Of a DNA stretch of 38,762 bases, positions 8,384 to 16,404 are shown one piece after another. The stretch spans positions 1 through 38,762 of the forward strand of contig JBOGGN010000242.1 of assembly GCA_050744165.1 (NCBI GenBank), written 5' to 3'. The translations under genes and the position numbers were made by a program. Source of the stretch: JBOGGN01 sp050744165 (GTDB lineage Bacteria; Actinomycetota; Acidimicrobiia; Acidimicrobiales; Palsa-688). Each line of letters starts with the position of its first letter. Position 1 is the stretch's first letter. The notes beneath the pieces were generated by a model. The model saw only the letters and a list, made by a program, of their open reading frames with translations, did no database searches and was not told the DNA's origin.

Positions 8384-9583
8384 ATGACCACCGCCGTCAT
8401 CGTCGACGCCGTCCGCACCGCCGCTGGCAGGCGCAACGGAAAGCTCTCCGGGTGGCACCCGGCGGACTTGGCGGCCGAGACGTTGAAGGCCCTGGTGGTC
8501 CGCAATGACTTAGATCCTGCCGAGGTCGACGACGTGATCATGGGCTGTGTGATGCAGATCGGGGCCCAGGGCATCAACGTGGCCCGCAACGCCGTGCTGG
8601 CGGCCGACTTCCCCGAGTCGGTACCCGCCACCACCATCGACCGCCAGTGCGGCTCGTCGCAGCAGAGCGTGCATTTCGCCGCTCAAGGGGTCATGGCCGG
8701 TGCCTATGACGTCGCCATCGCCGCTGGTGTCGAGGTCATGAGCCTGGTGCCCATGGGGGCCACCATGCTGGCGCCCAATACCGGGATGCCGTTCGGGCCA
8801 AAGATGATGGCCCGCTACCAGGCGGCAGGGGGTCTGGTACCCCAAGGCATCTCGGCGGAGATGATCTGCGACCGCTGGCACCTGTCGCGCGCCGACGTAG
8901 ACGCCTATGGCGCTCGCAGCCAGCAACTGGCCGAGAAGGCCACCAAGGAGGGGCGTTTCGAACGCGAGGTGGTACCCGTGGCAGTCAAGGTTCGCGACCG
9001 CGACAGCGGCCAGGTCATCGAGACCAACGAGGTTCTGACTCGCGACGAGGGCATCCGGCCGGGCACGACGGTGGAGACGCTGGCTACCTTGAAGCCGGCG
9101 TTCAAGGCCGACGGTGGGCGGATCACGGCAGGAAACTCTTCCCAGATCAGCGACGGGGCGTCGGCGGTGCTGATCATGAGCGAGGAGAAGGCCAGCGCCC
9201 TCGGCCTGACGCCACGGGCCCGCTTCCACAGCTTTGCTCTGGCGGGCGTCGACCCCATCTTGATGCTGACCGGGCCCATCCCGGCCACCGCCGCGGTTCT
9301 GGAGCGGGGAAAGTTGGCCTTGGACGACATCGACCTGATCGAGATCAACGAGGCCTTCGCCTCGGTCGTCCTGGCCTGGGAGCACGAGGTCCACCCCGAC
9401 ATGGACCGGGTCAACGTCAACGGGGGCGCAATTGCCCTCGGCCATCCGCTCGGCGCCTCGGGAACCAAGCTCACTGCCACGCTGGTGAACGAACTGGAAC
9501 GCCGGGGCGGGCGCTTTGGCCTGCAGACGATGTGCGAGGGCGGTGGGTTGGCCAACGCCATGATCATCGAGAGGCTGGGCTGA
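8384..9583 (+). CDS. Acetyl-CoA acetyltransferase (thiolase)
   Basis: The 399-aa length and all catalytic motifs fit the thiolase family. The acyl-accepting Cys89 lies in DRQCGSS, NEAF is at 322-325, His354 lies in GGAIALGHPLGASG, and the second active-site Cys384 lies in MCEGGG. The enzyme cleaves 3-ketoacyl-CoA or condenses acetyl-CoA units; biosynthetic (acetoacetyl-CoA) and degradative (FadA-like) types cannot be separated by eye. It stands alone, without adjacent hydroxyacyl-CoA dehydrogenase or enoyl-CoA hydratase. Expression is likely leaderless from the box at 8372. Confidence 0.95.
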   Translation: MTTAVIVDAVRTAAGRRNGKLSGWHPADLAAETLKALVVRNDLDPAEVDDVIMGCVMQIGAQGINVARNAVLAADFPESVPATTIDRQCGSSQQSVHFAAQGVMAGAYDVAIAAGVEVMSLVPMGATMLAPNTGMPFGPKMMARYQAAGGLVPQGISAEMICDRWHLSRADVDAYGARSQQLAEKATKEGRFEREVVPVAVKVRDRDSGQVIETNEVLTRDEGIRPGTTVETLATLKPAFKADGGRITAGNSSQISDGASAVLIMSEEKASALGLTPRARFHSFALAGVDPILMLTGPIPATAAVLERGKLALDDIDLIEINEAFASVVLAWEHEVHPDMDRVNVNGGAIALGHPLGASGTKLTATLVNELERRGGRFGLQTMCEGGGLANAMIIERLG

Positions 9584-9990
9584 CCGCCTCAAACGGTTGG
9601 CGGGCGGCGGACGGCAGGCGCGGTTGGGCCGCCCAGCGGCGGGCGCCGGCTACCGGAGGGCGTTGGTCCTCTGGAGGCCGGGGAGGCGACGGGCGGGGCC
9701 ATTTTTCCCGACCCTCTGGGCGCGGTCTTGGGTCAATCTTTGACTCCTAGCACCGCTGGCTGCGGATTCCCGTCGAAAGTGGCTCCAAGTGCACCAGCTG
9801 TGCCCAAGTCTTTTCCCGCGGTACCCAAGTCTTGTCCCCTTTCCATGGCGGGCTCGGGGTCGCCCACCGCGGAGGCGCAGGGCCGTCGCCCCCTTTCCAG
9901 CGCCAGGGTGGAAAAATGCCCCGCCCCCCAGGAGCCCGCGCGTGGGGCCGCCCGACGACAGGGTGGGACGGCGCCCTACCCTGAATACCC
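9584..9990. other. Gene-poor spacer with inverted and direct repeats
   Basis: This 407-bp interval has no convincing gene on either strand. It contains an imperfect long-range inverted repeat: a GGGCGGGGCCATTTTTCCC arm at 9691-9709 and its counterpart around GGTGGAAAAATGCCCCGCCC at 9908-9927. A 21-bp-spaced direct repeat, CCCAAGTCTT, occurs at 9803-9812 and 9824-9833. Function is unknown. Confidence 0.55.
9977..9982 (+). promoter_or_regulatory. Putative -10 box (TACCCT) for the 83-aa protein
   Basis: TACCCT is followed by 8 nt and then the GTG at 9991, the same spacing as at crgA, trpG and the 35817 gene. A leaderless mRNA is inferred. Confidence 0.5.
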
Positions 9991-10242
9991 GTGCCCCTGG
10001 CCGTCAAGATCGCCATCGGCGTGGTGGCCTTCTATGTGATCTTGCGCTTTGGTCTTTTCTTCATTCGCATGTTCGCGGCGCCGGTGCCCACGCCCGAGGC
10101 GGGTGCGCTCCGCCGGGTCAACCTCAAGTACCAATGCCAGATCTGCGGTGCCGAGGTCCGCATGACCAAGGCCGGCGAGGACCTGCCACCGCCGCCACGG
10201 CACTGCCTCGAGGATATGGAGCTGGTGTCGCCGGTCGAATGA
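9991..10242 (+). CDS. Small membrane protein with CxxC...HC zinc-ribbon-like tail
   Basis: The 83-aa product has one N-terminal transmembrane helix (about residues 5-29). A short cytoplasmic or periplasmic domain follows, with Cys49-x2-Cys52 and His71-Cys72, a plausible single zinc site. It ends in ELVSPVE. I do not recognise a named family. A GTG start directly behind a TACCCT box supports it as a real, separately transcribed gene. It is convergent with crgA. The Cys/His pattern could equally be a structural zinc knuckle or chance. Confidence 0.7.
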   Translation: MPLAVKIAIGVVAFYVILRFGLFFIRMFAAPVPTPEAGALRRVNLKYQCQICGAEVRMTKAGEDLPPPPRHCLEDMELVSPVE

Positions 10243-10261
10243 TCGGTGCTGAGGTTTTACC

Positions 10262-10281
10262 CAGGCTGTGGATAAACCTGG
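10262..10281. promoter_or_regulatory. Perfect DnaA box inside a CCCAGG/CCTGGG hairpin
   Basis: TGTGGATAA at 10267-10275 is the exact complement of the consensus DnaA box TTATCCACA. It is flanked by CCAGG and CCTGG arms that form a palindrome with the box in the loop. It lies between the convergent 83-aa gene and crgA, in a block that is near oriC in other actinobacteria. The hairpin could also act as a bidirectional terminator. Confidence 0.55.
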
Positions 10282-10320
10282 GGAGAGTCACACAACTGTA
10301 ACTTTGCCGACGCCTCGAGT

Positions 10321-10629
10321 TCAGTGGTAGCGGGTAGCGGTAATGAAGCCCGCGGTGATCAGGCCGAGGCCGACGAACAGGTACCAGTTCTGAGCGCCGC
10401 CCGGCAAGAGGCCCAGGTAGTTGCACACGATGGTCAGCATGCCGAGGATGAGGAGGCTGAGCAGCAGGATCGGCACCCACATCGGGCTTTCCCGGTAGAC
10501 CTTGGGAATCGGCGGCGTGTACCGGCCCGATTGGACCGGCGCTGCGGTCGAGTGCTTGCCAGCCCGGTCGACACCACCCTTGGGCGTCACTCGGCCGCCC
10601 CTGGGGGCGTCCTTTGTCCGTCTCGCCAT
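10321..10629 (-). CDS. crgA: Cell division protein CrgA
   Basis: From ATG 10629 the protein is 102 aa. It has a basic N-terminus (MARRTKDAPRGG), the family motif SGRYTPPIPK, and two transmembrane helices (about 48-70 and 77-97) ending in TATRYH. CrgA is an actinobacterial divisome membrane protein that interacts with FtsZ, FtsQ and the septal penicillin-binding proteins. Upstream in-frame codons extend the frame but add basic, unconserved sequence. The chosen ATG sits 8 nt after a TATCCT box. Its position beside trpG and the pknB cluster matches M. tuberculosis Rv0011c. Confidence 0.93.
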   Translation of the reverse strand: MARRTKDAPRGGRVTPKGGVDRAGKHSTAAPVQSGRYTPPIPKVYRESPMWVPILLLSLLILGMLTIVCNYLGLLPGGAQNWYLFVGLGLITAGFITATRYH

Positions 10630-10637
10630 GCCGACCG

Positions 10638-10643
10638 AGGATA
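10638..10643 (-). promoter_or_regulatory. Putative -10 box (TATCCT) for crgA
   Basis: On the minus strand TATCCT is followed by 8 nt and then the crgA ATG at 10629. No Shine-Dalgarno sequence is present, so leaderless transcription is inferred. Confidence 0.55.
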
Positions 10644-10715
10644 GTCGTGGCTCGCCCTTCAGGGTTCTCGGCCTGCTGGGAGCGGAAGTCGGAGGTGTTC
10701 GGTGCCGGTCACCTC

Positions 10716-10721
10716 TACGCT
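10716..10721 (+). promoter_or_regulatory. Putative -10 box (TACGCT) for trpG
   Basis: TACGCT is followed by 8 nt and then GTG 10730. It is divergent from the crgA promoter within 73 bp. Confidence 0.5.
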
Positions 10722-10729
10722 GACCGTCT

Positions 10730-11338
10730 GTGGTGCCGCGGGTGCTGGTTCTCGACAACTACGACAGCTTCGTTTACAACCTGGTTCAGTACTTGGGCGA
10801 GTTGGGCGCCGAGCCCCTGGTGTTCCGTCACGATGCCATCGGCCTAGATGCGGTGGCTGACCTGGGCCCCGATGCCGTGCTCGTCTCTCCTGGGCCCGGG
10901 CGGCCCGAGGATGCCGGGGTCAGCAACGACCTCATCGCGGCTATGGGCGCCGCGGGCACACCGCTGCTCGGCGTCTGCCTCGGTCACCAGTGCATCGGCC
11001 AGGTCTTCGGCGGGAGGGTCGTGCGGGCGGCGTCGGTCATGCACGGCAAGACGTCGATGGTCCACCACGACGGCCGGGGCGTCCTGTCGGGCCTGGCCAA
11101 TCCGTTTCGGGCTACCCGGTACCACTCGCTGGTGGTCGACCCCGCCTCCGTGCCCGCCGCCCTTGAGGTCTCGGCCTGGACCGACGACGGCACGGTGATG
11201 GGGCTGCGCCACCGTGAGTTTCCGATCGAGGGGGTCCAGTTCCACCCCGAATCGATCCTGACCGATGACGGCCACCGGTTGCTGGCCAACTGGTTGCACC
11301 TGGAAGCGCCCACACCGGGGACCGCGGCCTCCAGCTGA
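10730..11338 (+). CDS. trpG: Anthranilate/aminodeoxychorismate synthase glutamine amidotransferase subunit
   Basis: The 202-aa class I glutamine amidotransferase begins VLVLDNYDSFVYNLVQYL, the TrpG/PabA signature. The catalytic triad is Cys83 (GVCLGHQ), His172 and Glu174 (FHPESI). It releases ammonia from glutamine for the chorismate-using synthase subunit, which is not in this window. In mycobacteria the gene at this position is annotated trpG but is thought to serve anthranilate and p-aminobenzoate synthesis, so pabA is an equally fair name. It is convergent with pknB. Confidence 0.92.
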   Translation: MVPRVLVLDNYDSFVYNLVQYLGELGAEPLVFRHDAIGLDAVADLGPDAVLVSPGPGRPEDAGVSNDLIAAMGAAGTPLLGVCLGHQCIGQVFGGRVVRAASVMHGKTSMVHHDGRGVLSGLANPFRATRYHSLVVDPASVPAALEVSAWTDDGTVMGLRHREFPIEGVQFHPESILTDDGHRLLANWLHLEAPTPGTAASS

Positions 11339-11364
11339 GCCCAGAGCCGGCCAGACCCGTCAGG

Positions 11365-13494
11365 TCAGCCGGTGCTCGACGTCGTCGTCGTGTGCTTGGG
11401 CATTGTGGTCGTCGTGGTCGTCGTGGCCGCAGGGGTAGAGGTGGTGGTGGCCGAGCCAGCCGTTGTGCTGGTTGCCGTGGAGAACTGCCCAACGGTGATG
11501 GTGACCGTCGACCCCTGGGGCGCCGACCCTGAGGTGGGCGTTTCCCCGATCACGAGGCCATCCTGGCTCTGCATATTGGTCGGCGCGAACCTGGTGGACA
11601 CGTTGAACCCGGCGCTCTGCAGCGCCGACTGGGCCGCCGACTGGCTCTCGCCGACGACGTTGGGGATGTCGGCGCCCTGGGGGCCGCTGGAGACATAGAT
11701 CGTGATTTGGCTGCCTGATGCCACGCTGGTGCCCGATGCGGGATCCGTCCGGGTGACCCGCCCCGACGGCTGCGTGGCAGACGCCTCGGGGACGGCCTGG
11801 GGGGCCACGTTCAAGTTGAGCGCGGTCAGGGCGGAAGCGGCCGCGGTCGGGGTCTGGCCCGACTCATTGGGCACCTGCACCATCGGCGGGCCGGTGGAAA
11901 TGGTCAGGGTCACTGTGGTGCCCTTGGCCACGGTCATGCCCTGCGCCGGGTTCTCGGAGACCACCTCGCCGGCCGGGTACTGCGTAGAGGTCACCATGAG
12001 GGGCGTCTCCGAGGGGGTCAAGCCTGCATTGAGCAGGAGGTTGTCCGCCGCCTGCTGCGAGATGCCGGTGGCGTCTGGAACCACCACCTTGGGTGCGTTC
12101 GGAGTGACGGCGAGCCTGACGGTCGAGCCTCGCTTGACCACCGTGCCCGGGGCCGGGGTGGACGCCGTGACGGTGCCCGAAGGCGCTGACGGCCTCGACT
12201 TGAGGCCCAGCGCCGATAGCTCGCTCTCGACGGCCGCCACCTGGTTACCGATGAAGTCGGTCGGGATCGTGACCTGGGTGGCGGTGGCGTTGTTGAACAC
12301 GCCGAGTGTCTGGCCGAGCAGGTACAACAATCCCGCCAGCACCGCCAGCATCAGCACCAGGATGATGGCGTAGGCCCCGCTGCGCCGCCGGGTGGTGGCC
12401 AACTCGGTGGTGGCACCGGTCCCATCCAGGTCGCCAGAGCCATACCCCGGCCCCGCGATCCCGCCTGCCGCGGCGGCTCCCCCGTACCGGGAGTCGACCC
12501 GCCGGGTAGGCGCGGAGCGGTCGATGCGGCTGCCCACCCGCCCCGATGCGGCTGCCGCCGGCAACACCCACGTCTGCCCGTTGGCCCCCTGCACTCGGGT
12601 GGGCCGGTCGGCGGGAAGAGGCGGCGGTGGCGCCACCGCGAGGACGCCACTGCCCTGGACGTAGCGGATGAGGTCCGCCCGGAAGTCATCGGCCGATTGG
12701 TAGCGGTCCTCGGGGTTCTTGGCCATCGCCTGGAGGATGATGGCTTCCAGCGATGGGGGCACGGCCCGGTTGACCTGGGTCGGCGCGATGGCCTCCTCCC
12801 GGACGTGCTTGTAGGCGATTGCCACCGGGTTGTCGCCGCTGAACGGGGGCCGTCCGGTGACCATCTCGTACAGCACCACGCCCAGGGCGTACACGTCGCT
12901 GCGGGCGTCGGCCGGGTAGCCCTGGGCCTGCTCGGGGGAGAAATAGGTCGCCGTCCCCATCACGGTCCCGGTCTGGGTCAGGCCCTCCTTGGCCCCGATC
13001 GCCCGGGCGATGCCGAAGTCGGTGACCTTGACGATGCCGGACTTGTCGATGAGGACGTTGGCTGGCTTGATGTCGCGGTGGATGACCCCATTGCGGTGGG
13101 CGAAGCTCAGCCCGGCCGCCACCTCGGCCGCCCAGGTGGCGGCCTGGTCGGCGTCGAGCGGGCCTCGGCGCAGGACCTGGGCCAGGGTCCGGCCGTTGAC
13201 GTACTCCATAACGATGTAATAGGTGTGCTCGCCCTCACCCCAGTCGTAGACCGAGACGATGTTGGGGTGCGACAGGTTGGCCGCCGCCTGGGCCTCCCGC
13301 CGGAACCGCTCCACGAAGGAGCGGTCGATCGACAGCTCGGGGAACAGCACCTTGAGCGCCACCGGCCGGTCGAGTAGCAAGTCCTTGGCGAGGTACACCT
13401 GGGCCATGCCGCCCCGGGCGACGTGGCGGACCAACTCATAGCGGTCGTTGAAGACGCGAGCCGCCCGCTCCTGGCCCGGCGGGGACTGCGTCAT
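11365..13494 (-). CDS. pknB: Ser/Thr protein kinase PknB with four PASTA domains
   Basis: From ATG 13494 the protein is 709 aa; earlier in-frame codons lie within pbpA. The kinase domain (about 18-280) shows the Gly-rich loop VARGGMAQVYLA, Lys48, the catalytic HRDIKPAN (Asp141), DFG (Asp159) and an activation loop with Thr173/Thr175/Thr177. A Pro/Arg-rich juxtamembrane linker precedes one transmembrane helix (AIILVLMLAVLAGLLYLLG). Four extracellular PASTA repeats follow, then a Thr-rich tail of about 35 residues. PASTA kinases sense muropeptides or lipid II and control peptidoglycan synthesis and division. It is the last gene of the fhaA-to-pknB cluster, 26 bp after pbpA. No pknA is present in the cluster. 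Confidence 0.96.
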   Translation of the reverse strand: MTQSPPGQERAARVFNDRYELVRHVARGGMAQVYLAKDLLLDRPVALKVLFPELSIDRSFVERFRREAQAAANLSHPNIVSVYDWGEGEHTYYIVMEYVNGRTLAQVLRRGPLDADQAATWAAEVAAGLSFAHRNGVIHRDIKPANVLIDKSGIVKVTDFGIARAIGAKEGLTQTGTVMGTATYFSPEQAQGYPADARSDVYALGVVLYEMVTGRPPFSGDNPVAIAYKHVREEAIAPTQVNRAVPPSLEAIILQAMAKNPEDRYQSADDFRADLIRYVQGSGVLAVAPPPPLPADRPTRVQGANGQTWVLPAAAASGRVGSRIDRSAPTRRVDSRYGGAAAAGGIAGPGYGSGDLDGTGATTELATTRRRSGAYAIILVLMLAVLAGLLYLLGQTLGVFNNATATQVTIPTDFIGNQVAAVESELSALGLKSRPSAPSGTVTASTPAPGTVVKRGSTVRLAVTPNAPKVVVPDATGISQQAADNLLLNAGLTPSETPLMVTSTQYPAGEVVSENPAQGMTVAKGTTVTLTISTGPPMVQVPNESGQTPTAAASALTALNLNVAPQAVPEASATQPSGRVTRTDPASGTSVASGSQITIYVSSGPQGADIPNVVGESQSAAQSALQSAGFNVSTRFAPTNMQSQDGLVIGETPTSGSAPQGSTVTITVGQFSTATSTTAGSATTTSTPAATTTTTTTMPKHTTTTSSTG

Positions 13495-13520
13495 GTTTAT
13501 AAGCCTGTCACAACTTCGCC

Positions 13521-14978
13521 TCAGGAACCTTGCAACACCGCCTGCATCATCGCCTTGGCGATGGGGGCGGCGATGGTGCCCCCCTGGGCGTCGTTGCCCT
13601 CCGGCTGGTTCTCGACCAGCACCGCTACGACCACCTTGGGCGCAGTCGCGGGGGCGAAGCTGACGAACCAGGCGTGGATGGTGTTCTGCCCGGTCTGGGC
13701 CGTTCCTGTCTTGCCGGCCACCTGGATGCCCGGGATCTGGGCGGCCACGCCCGTACCCGATTGGACCACGGTCTCCATGAGCTGGGTCATTTGGGCCGCG
13801 GTCCCGGGAGAGGTGGCGGTGATCCACGGTTTGGCCTGGTACTTGCTCACGACCTGGCCCTGGGAGTTGGAGACATGGTCGAGCACGTGGGGCGTCATGA
13901 TCACCCCTCCGTTGGCGATTCCCGCCGCCACCAGGGCCATGCCGAGGGGAACCGCCTGGACGTTCTCCTGGCCGATTGCCGACTTGGCCAGGCCCGGCAT
14001 GTCGTTCACGAACGAACTGGCGGGCGGGAAGTAGGACTGGGCCGCCTCGGGCAGGTCGATCGGGATCTTCTTGTCGAAGCCGAAGCTGTCCGCTTCGGAA
14101 GCGAGCGACGTTGCGCCCAGCTGGAGGCCGATGGCGGCGAAGCCGCTGTTGCAGGACACCCTGAACAAGTCGGGGAGGGCGCCGCCGCACGCCTCGCCAG
14201 CGAAGTTGCTCAGCACCTGGCCACCCGCGTTGGGCAGGGGCAGTGCTGACAGGGTCGGGAACACCATCGAGGCCAGCGCGGGGTCATGGTCGTAGACCGC
14301 CGAGGAGGTGATCACCTTGAACGTCGATCCGGGGAAGAACCGCTCCCGATAGGACCCGGACAAGAGCGGCTGGCCGGTCGCTGCGTTCTCGGACTGCCAG
14401 TAGCTGCGCTCGGTGGCGAGGGTGTGCGACGCCAGATCGCTCGGGTCGTAGGAGGGATTGCTGTACATGGCCAGGATCGACCCGGTGGTGGGGTCGAGGG
14501 CGATGACCGAGCCCAGCCGGTTGCCGAGTTCGGTACTGGCCAGCTGCTGCAGCTTGTTGGACAGGGTGAGGGTGACGGTCTGGCTGCGGTCCTGGTTGAT
14601 GGTCAGGTCCTTCAAGCTCTTCGGGAGCTGGAGAGGGGCGTTGGCGCCGGTGAGGTCGGCGTCGAACTGCCGTTCCGCCCCCTCCTCGCCGTAGGTGAGG
14701 GAGAAGAACCCCGTGATCTGGCCGAACAGCGGCCCGGTGGGGTACTGGCGGAGGTACTTGAAGTCGTCGCTGGTGGGCATGTCCGTGGCCAGCACGACCC
14801 CGTCGGAGGAGACGAGATCGCCCCGCTTGGTCGAGAACTTGGCGAGCGCCAGCCGGGTGTTCAGGTGGTTGTTGTTGAGGGCGCTGGCATCGAAGACCTG
14901 CAGGTTGTTCAGCTGGAAGAACAGGATCAGGAACAGCACGACGACGCCAACCCCGGCGATGCGGATCTGCTTGTTCAT
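13521..14978 (-). CDS. pbpA: Class B penicillin-binding protein PbpA
   Basis: The 485-aa protein has a short cytoplasmic N-terminus, one transmembrane helix (about 8-23), a small dimerisation domain and a transpeptidase domain. The active-site motifs are SxxK (Ser218-Lys221, PGSTFKV), SxN (Ser275-Asn277, VSCNSGF) and KTG (423-425). It cross-links peptidoglycan on the outer face of the membrane. In mycobacteria PbpA acts in division and is regulated by PknB. It begins 7 bp after rodA, so both are surely co-transcribed and the pair probably forms a SEDS-bPBP complex. Confidence 0.96.
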   Translation of the reverse strand: MNKQIRIAGVGVVVLFLILFFQLNNLQVFDASALNNNHLNTRLALAKFSTKRGDLVSSDGVVLATDMPTSDDFKYLRQYPTGPLFGQITGFFSLTYGEEGAERQFDADLTGANAPLQLPKSLKDLTINQDRSQTVTLTLSNKLQQLASTELGNRLGSVIALDPTTGSILAMYSNPSYDPSDLASHTLATERSYWQSENAATGQPLLSGSYRERFFPGSTFKVITSSAVYDHDPALASMVFPTLSALPLPNAGGQVLSNFAGEACGGALPDLFRVSCNSGFAAIGLQLGATSLASEADSFGFDKKIPIDLPEAAQSYFPPASSFVNDMPGLAKSAIGQENVQAVPLGMALVAAGIANGGVIMTPHVLDHVSNSQGQVVSKYQAKPWITATSPGTAAQMTQLMETVVQSGTGVAAQIPGIQVAGKTGTAQTGQNTIHAWFVSFAPATAPKVVVAVLVENQPEGNDAQGGTIAAPIAKAMMQAVLQGS

Positions 14979-14985
14979 GGGGCAA

Positions 14986-16365
14986 TCATCCGTAAACCGT
15001 GTCCGCCGCCGCCCCCGCGGGCACCACCTCAGGCGTCGAGGAGTCGTTGCTGATGCGCAGCAGCAAGGCCAAGAGGATGTAGTTGGCGATCAGGCTGCTG
15101 CCGCCGTAGCTGATGAACGGCAAGGTAATCCCGGTCAGCGGGATGATCCTGGTCACCCCGCCCACGATGACGAATACCTGGATCCCCACGACGAGCGCCA
15201 GCCCGGCGGCCAACAGCTTCTCGAAGGGGTTCTCGCAGCGCACTGCGATGCGCAAGCCGCTGCCCACCATGAGCAGGTACCCGGCCAGCACCGCCCCAGC
15301 CCCGAGTAGACCGAGCTCCTCGGCGATGGCGGCGAAGATGAAGTCGGTGGCCACCTCCGGGATGCGCTGGGGGCTGCCCTGACCGGGGCCGTCGCCGAAG
15401 ACCCCGCCCGCCGCCATGGCGAACAGGCCCTGGATGATCTGGTAGCCGGAGGTGTTGTACACCGGCCACGGGTTGAGCCACACCTGGACCCGGGACTTGG
15501 CATGGCCGATGACCTTCATGGCGACGGTGGCACCGGCCGCGAACAGCACCGCTCCCATCCCGAGGTACCAGCCTCGCCCGGTGGCGATCCACAGCATCCC
15601 GATGAACAGGGCGAAGAACAAGAAGCTCGAGCCCAGGTCGTTCTCGAAGAAGAAGATGGCCAGGGAGAGAGCCCAGGCGGCCAGCACGGGAGCGATGTAC
15701 TTCGGGTCGATCAGCAGCACGTTGCCGATCTTGCGGGTGCCGCGGGCCAGCATCTCGCGTCGCTCCGCCATGTACGAGGCGAAGAAGATGGCCAGGGCGA
15801 TCTTGGCCAGCTCGCCCGGCTGGAAGGTGATCCCGGCCACGCGGATCCACAAGCGGGCCCCGTTGATGTTCTGCCCGATCACCGGCAGCAGCGGCATGAG
15901 TAAGAGCCCGATGCCGCCCAGGGCGAAGAGGTAGCGGTAGCGCTCCAGGTCCCGGGCCCGGCGGACCACGACCAAGGTGGCCAAGAAGGCGCCGATGCCG
16001 ATCGCCGTCCACAGCGCCTGCAGGGCAGCCAGCTGGCTGTTCAGCCGGGCGATGAACACGTAGCCGAGCCCGTTCAGCAGCGCCGCCGTGGGCAGGAGCA
16101 CCGGGTCGGCGTAGGGGGCCAGCTTGCGCATGCCGACGTGGGCCACCAAGAGAAGGCCGCAGACGATGATCAGGAAGGGGCCGATGTTGGCGGGCAGGGA
16201 TCCCGACTTGCCGAGGCTGGCCAGCACGTACAGCCCACCAGTCAGGACCACGGCCAGCACCATGAGCCCCAGCTCGGTGCGCCGCCGGGCCGGCTGGCGG
16301 TAGTTGGGGTCGGCGACGATCGGCAACTCAGCGCCGGTCGCGAACATCCGGGGTCGCCAGCTCAC
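14986..16365 (-). CDS. rodA: RodA/FtsW-family SEDS peptidoglycan glycosyltransferase
   Basis: The 459-aa polytopic protein has about twelve transmembrane helices and SEDS signatures such as ANINGARLWI-like INGARLWIRV, FQPGELAKIAL, FFENDLGSS and the C-terminal GITLPFISYGGSS. SEDS proteins polymerise lipid II together with a class B PBP, here the adjacent pbpA. The start is GTG 16365; an in-frame ATG at 16347 is an alternative, and neither has a clear Shine-Dalgarno sequence. It lies 39 bp downstream of pstP. Confidence 0.95.
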   Translation of the reverse strand: MSWRPRMFATGAELPIVADPNYRQPARRRTELGLMVLAVVLTGGLYVLASLGKSGSLPANIGPFLIIVCGLLLVAHVGMRKLAPYADPVLLPTAALLNGLGYVFIARLNSQLAALQALWTAIGIGAFLATLVVVRRARDLERYRYLFALGGIGLLLMPLLPVIGQNINGARLWIRVAGITFQPGELAKIALAIFFASYMAERREMLARGTRKIGNVLLIDPKYIAPVLAAWALSLAIFFFENDLGSSFLFFALFIGMLWIATGRGWYLGMGAVLFAAGATVAMKVIGHAKSRVQVWLNPWPVYNTSGYQIIQGLFAMAAGGVFGDGPGQGSPQRIPEVATDFIFAAIAEELGLLGAGAVLAGYLLMVGSGLRIAVRCENPFEKLLAAGLALVVGIQVFVIVGGVTRIIPLTGITLPFISYGGSSLIANYILLALLLRISNDSSTPEVVPAGAAADTVYG

Positions 16366-16404
16366 GGCGTCACGGGGGCGCAGGGGGGGCGCCGGTTCAC
16401 GACG

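Noticed and set aside
9728..10039. 103-aa plus-strand frame in the 9.6-9.99 kb spacer
   Set aside because: It overlaps the better-supported 83-aa gene in another frame, has no ribosome-binding site or -10 box at its start, and its composition is Pro/Arg/Ala filler.
12697..13377. Plus-strand frame opposite the PknB kinase domain
   Set aside because: Shadow of a well-conserved kinase gene; no motifs and no ribosome-binding site.
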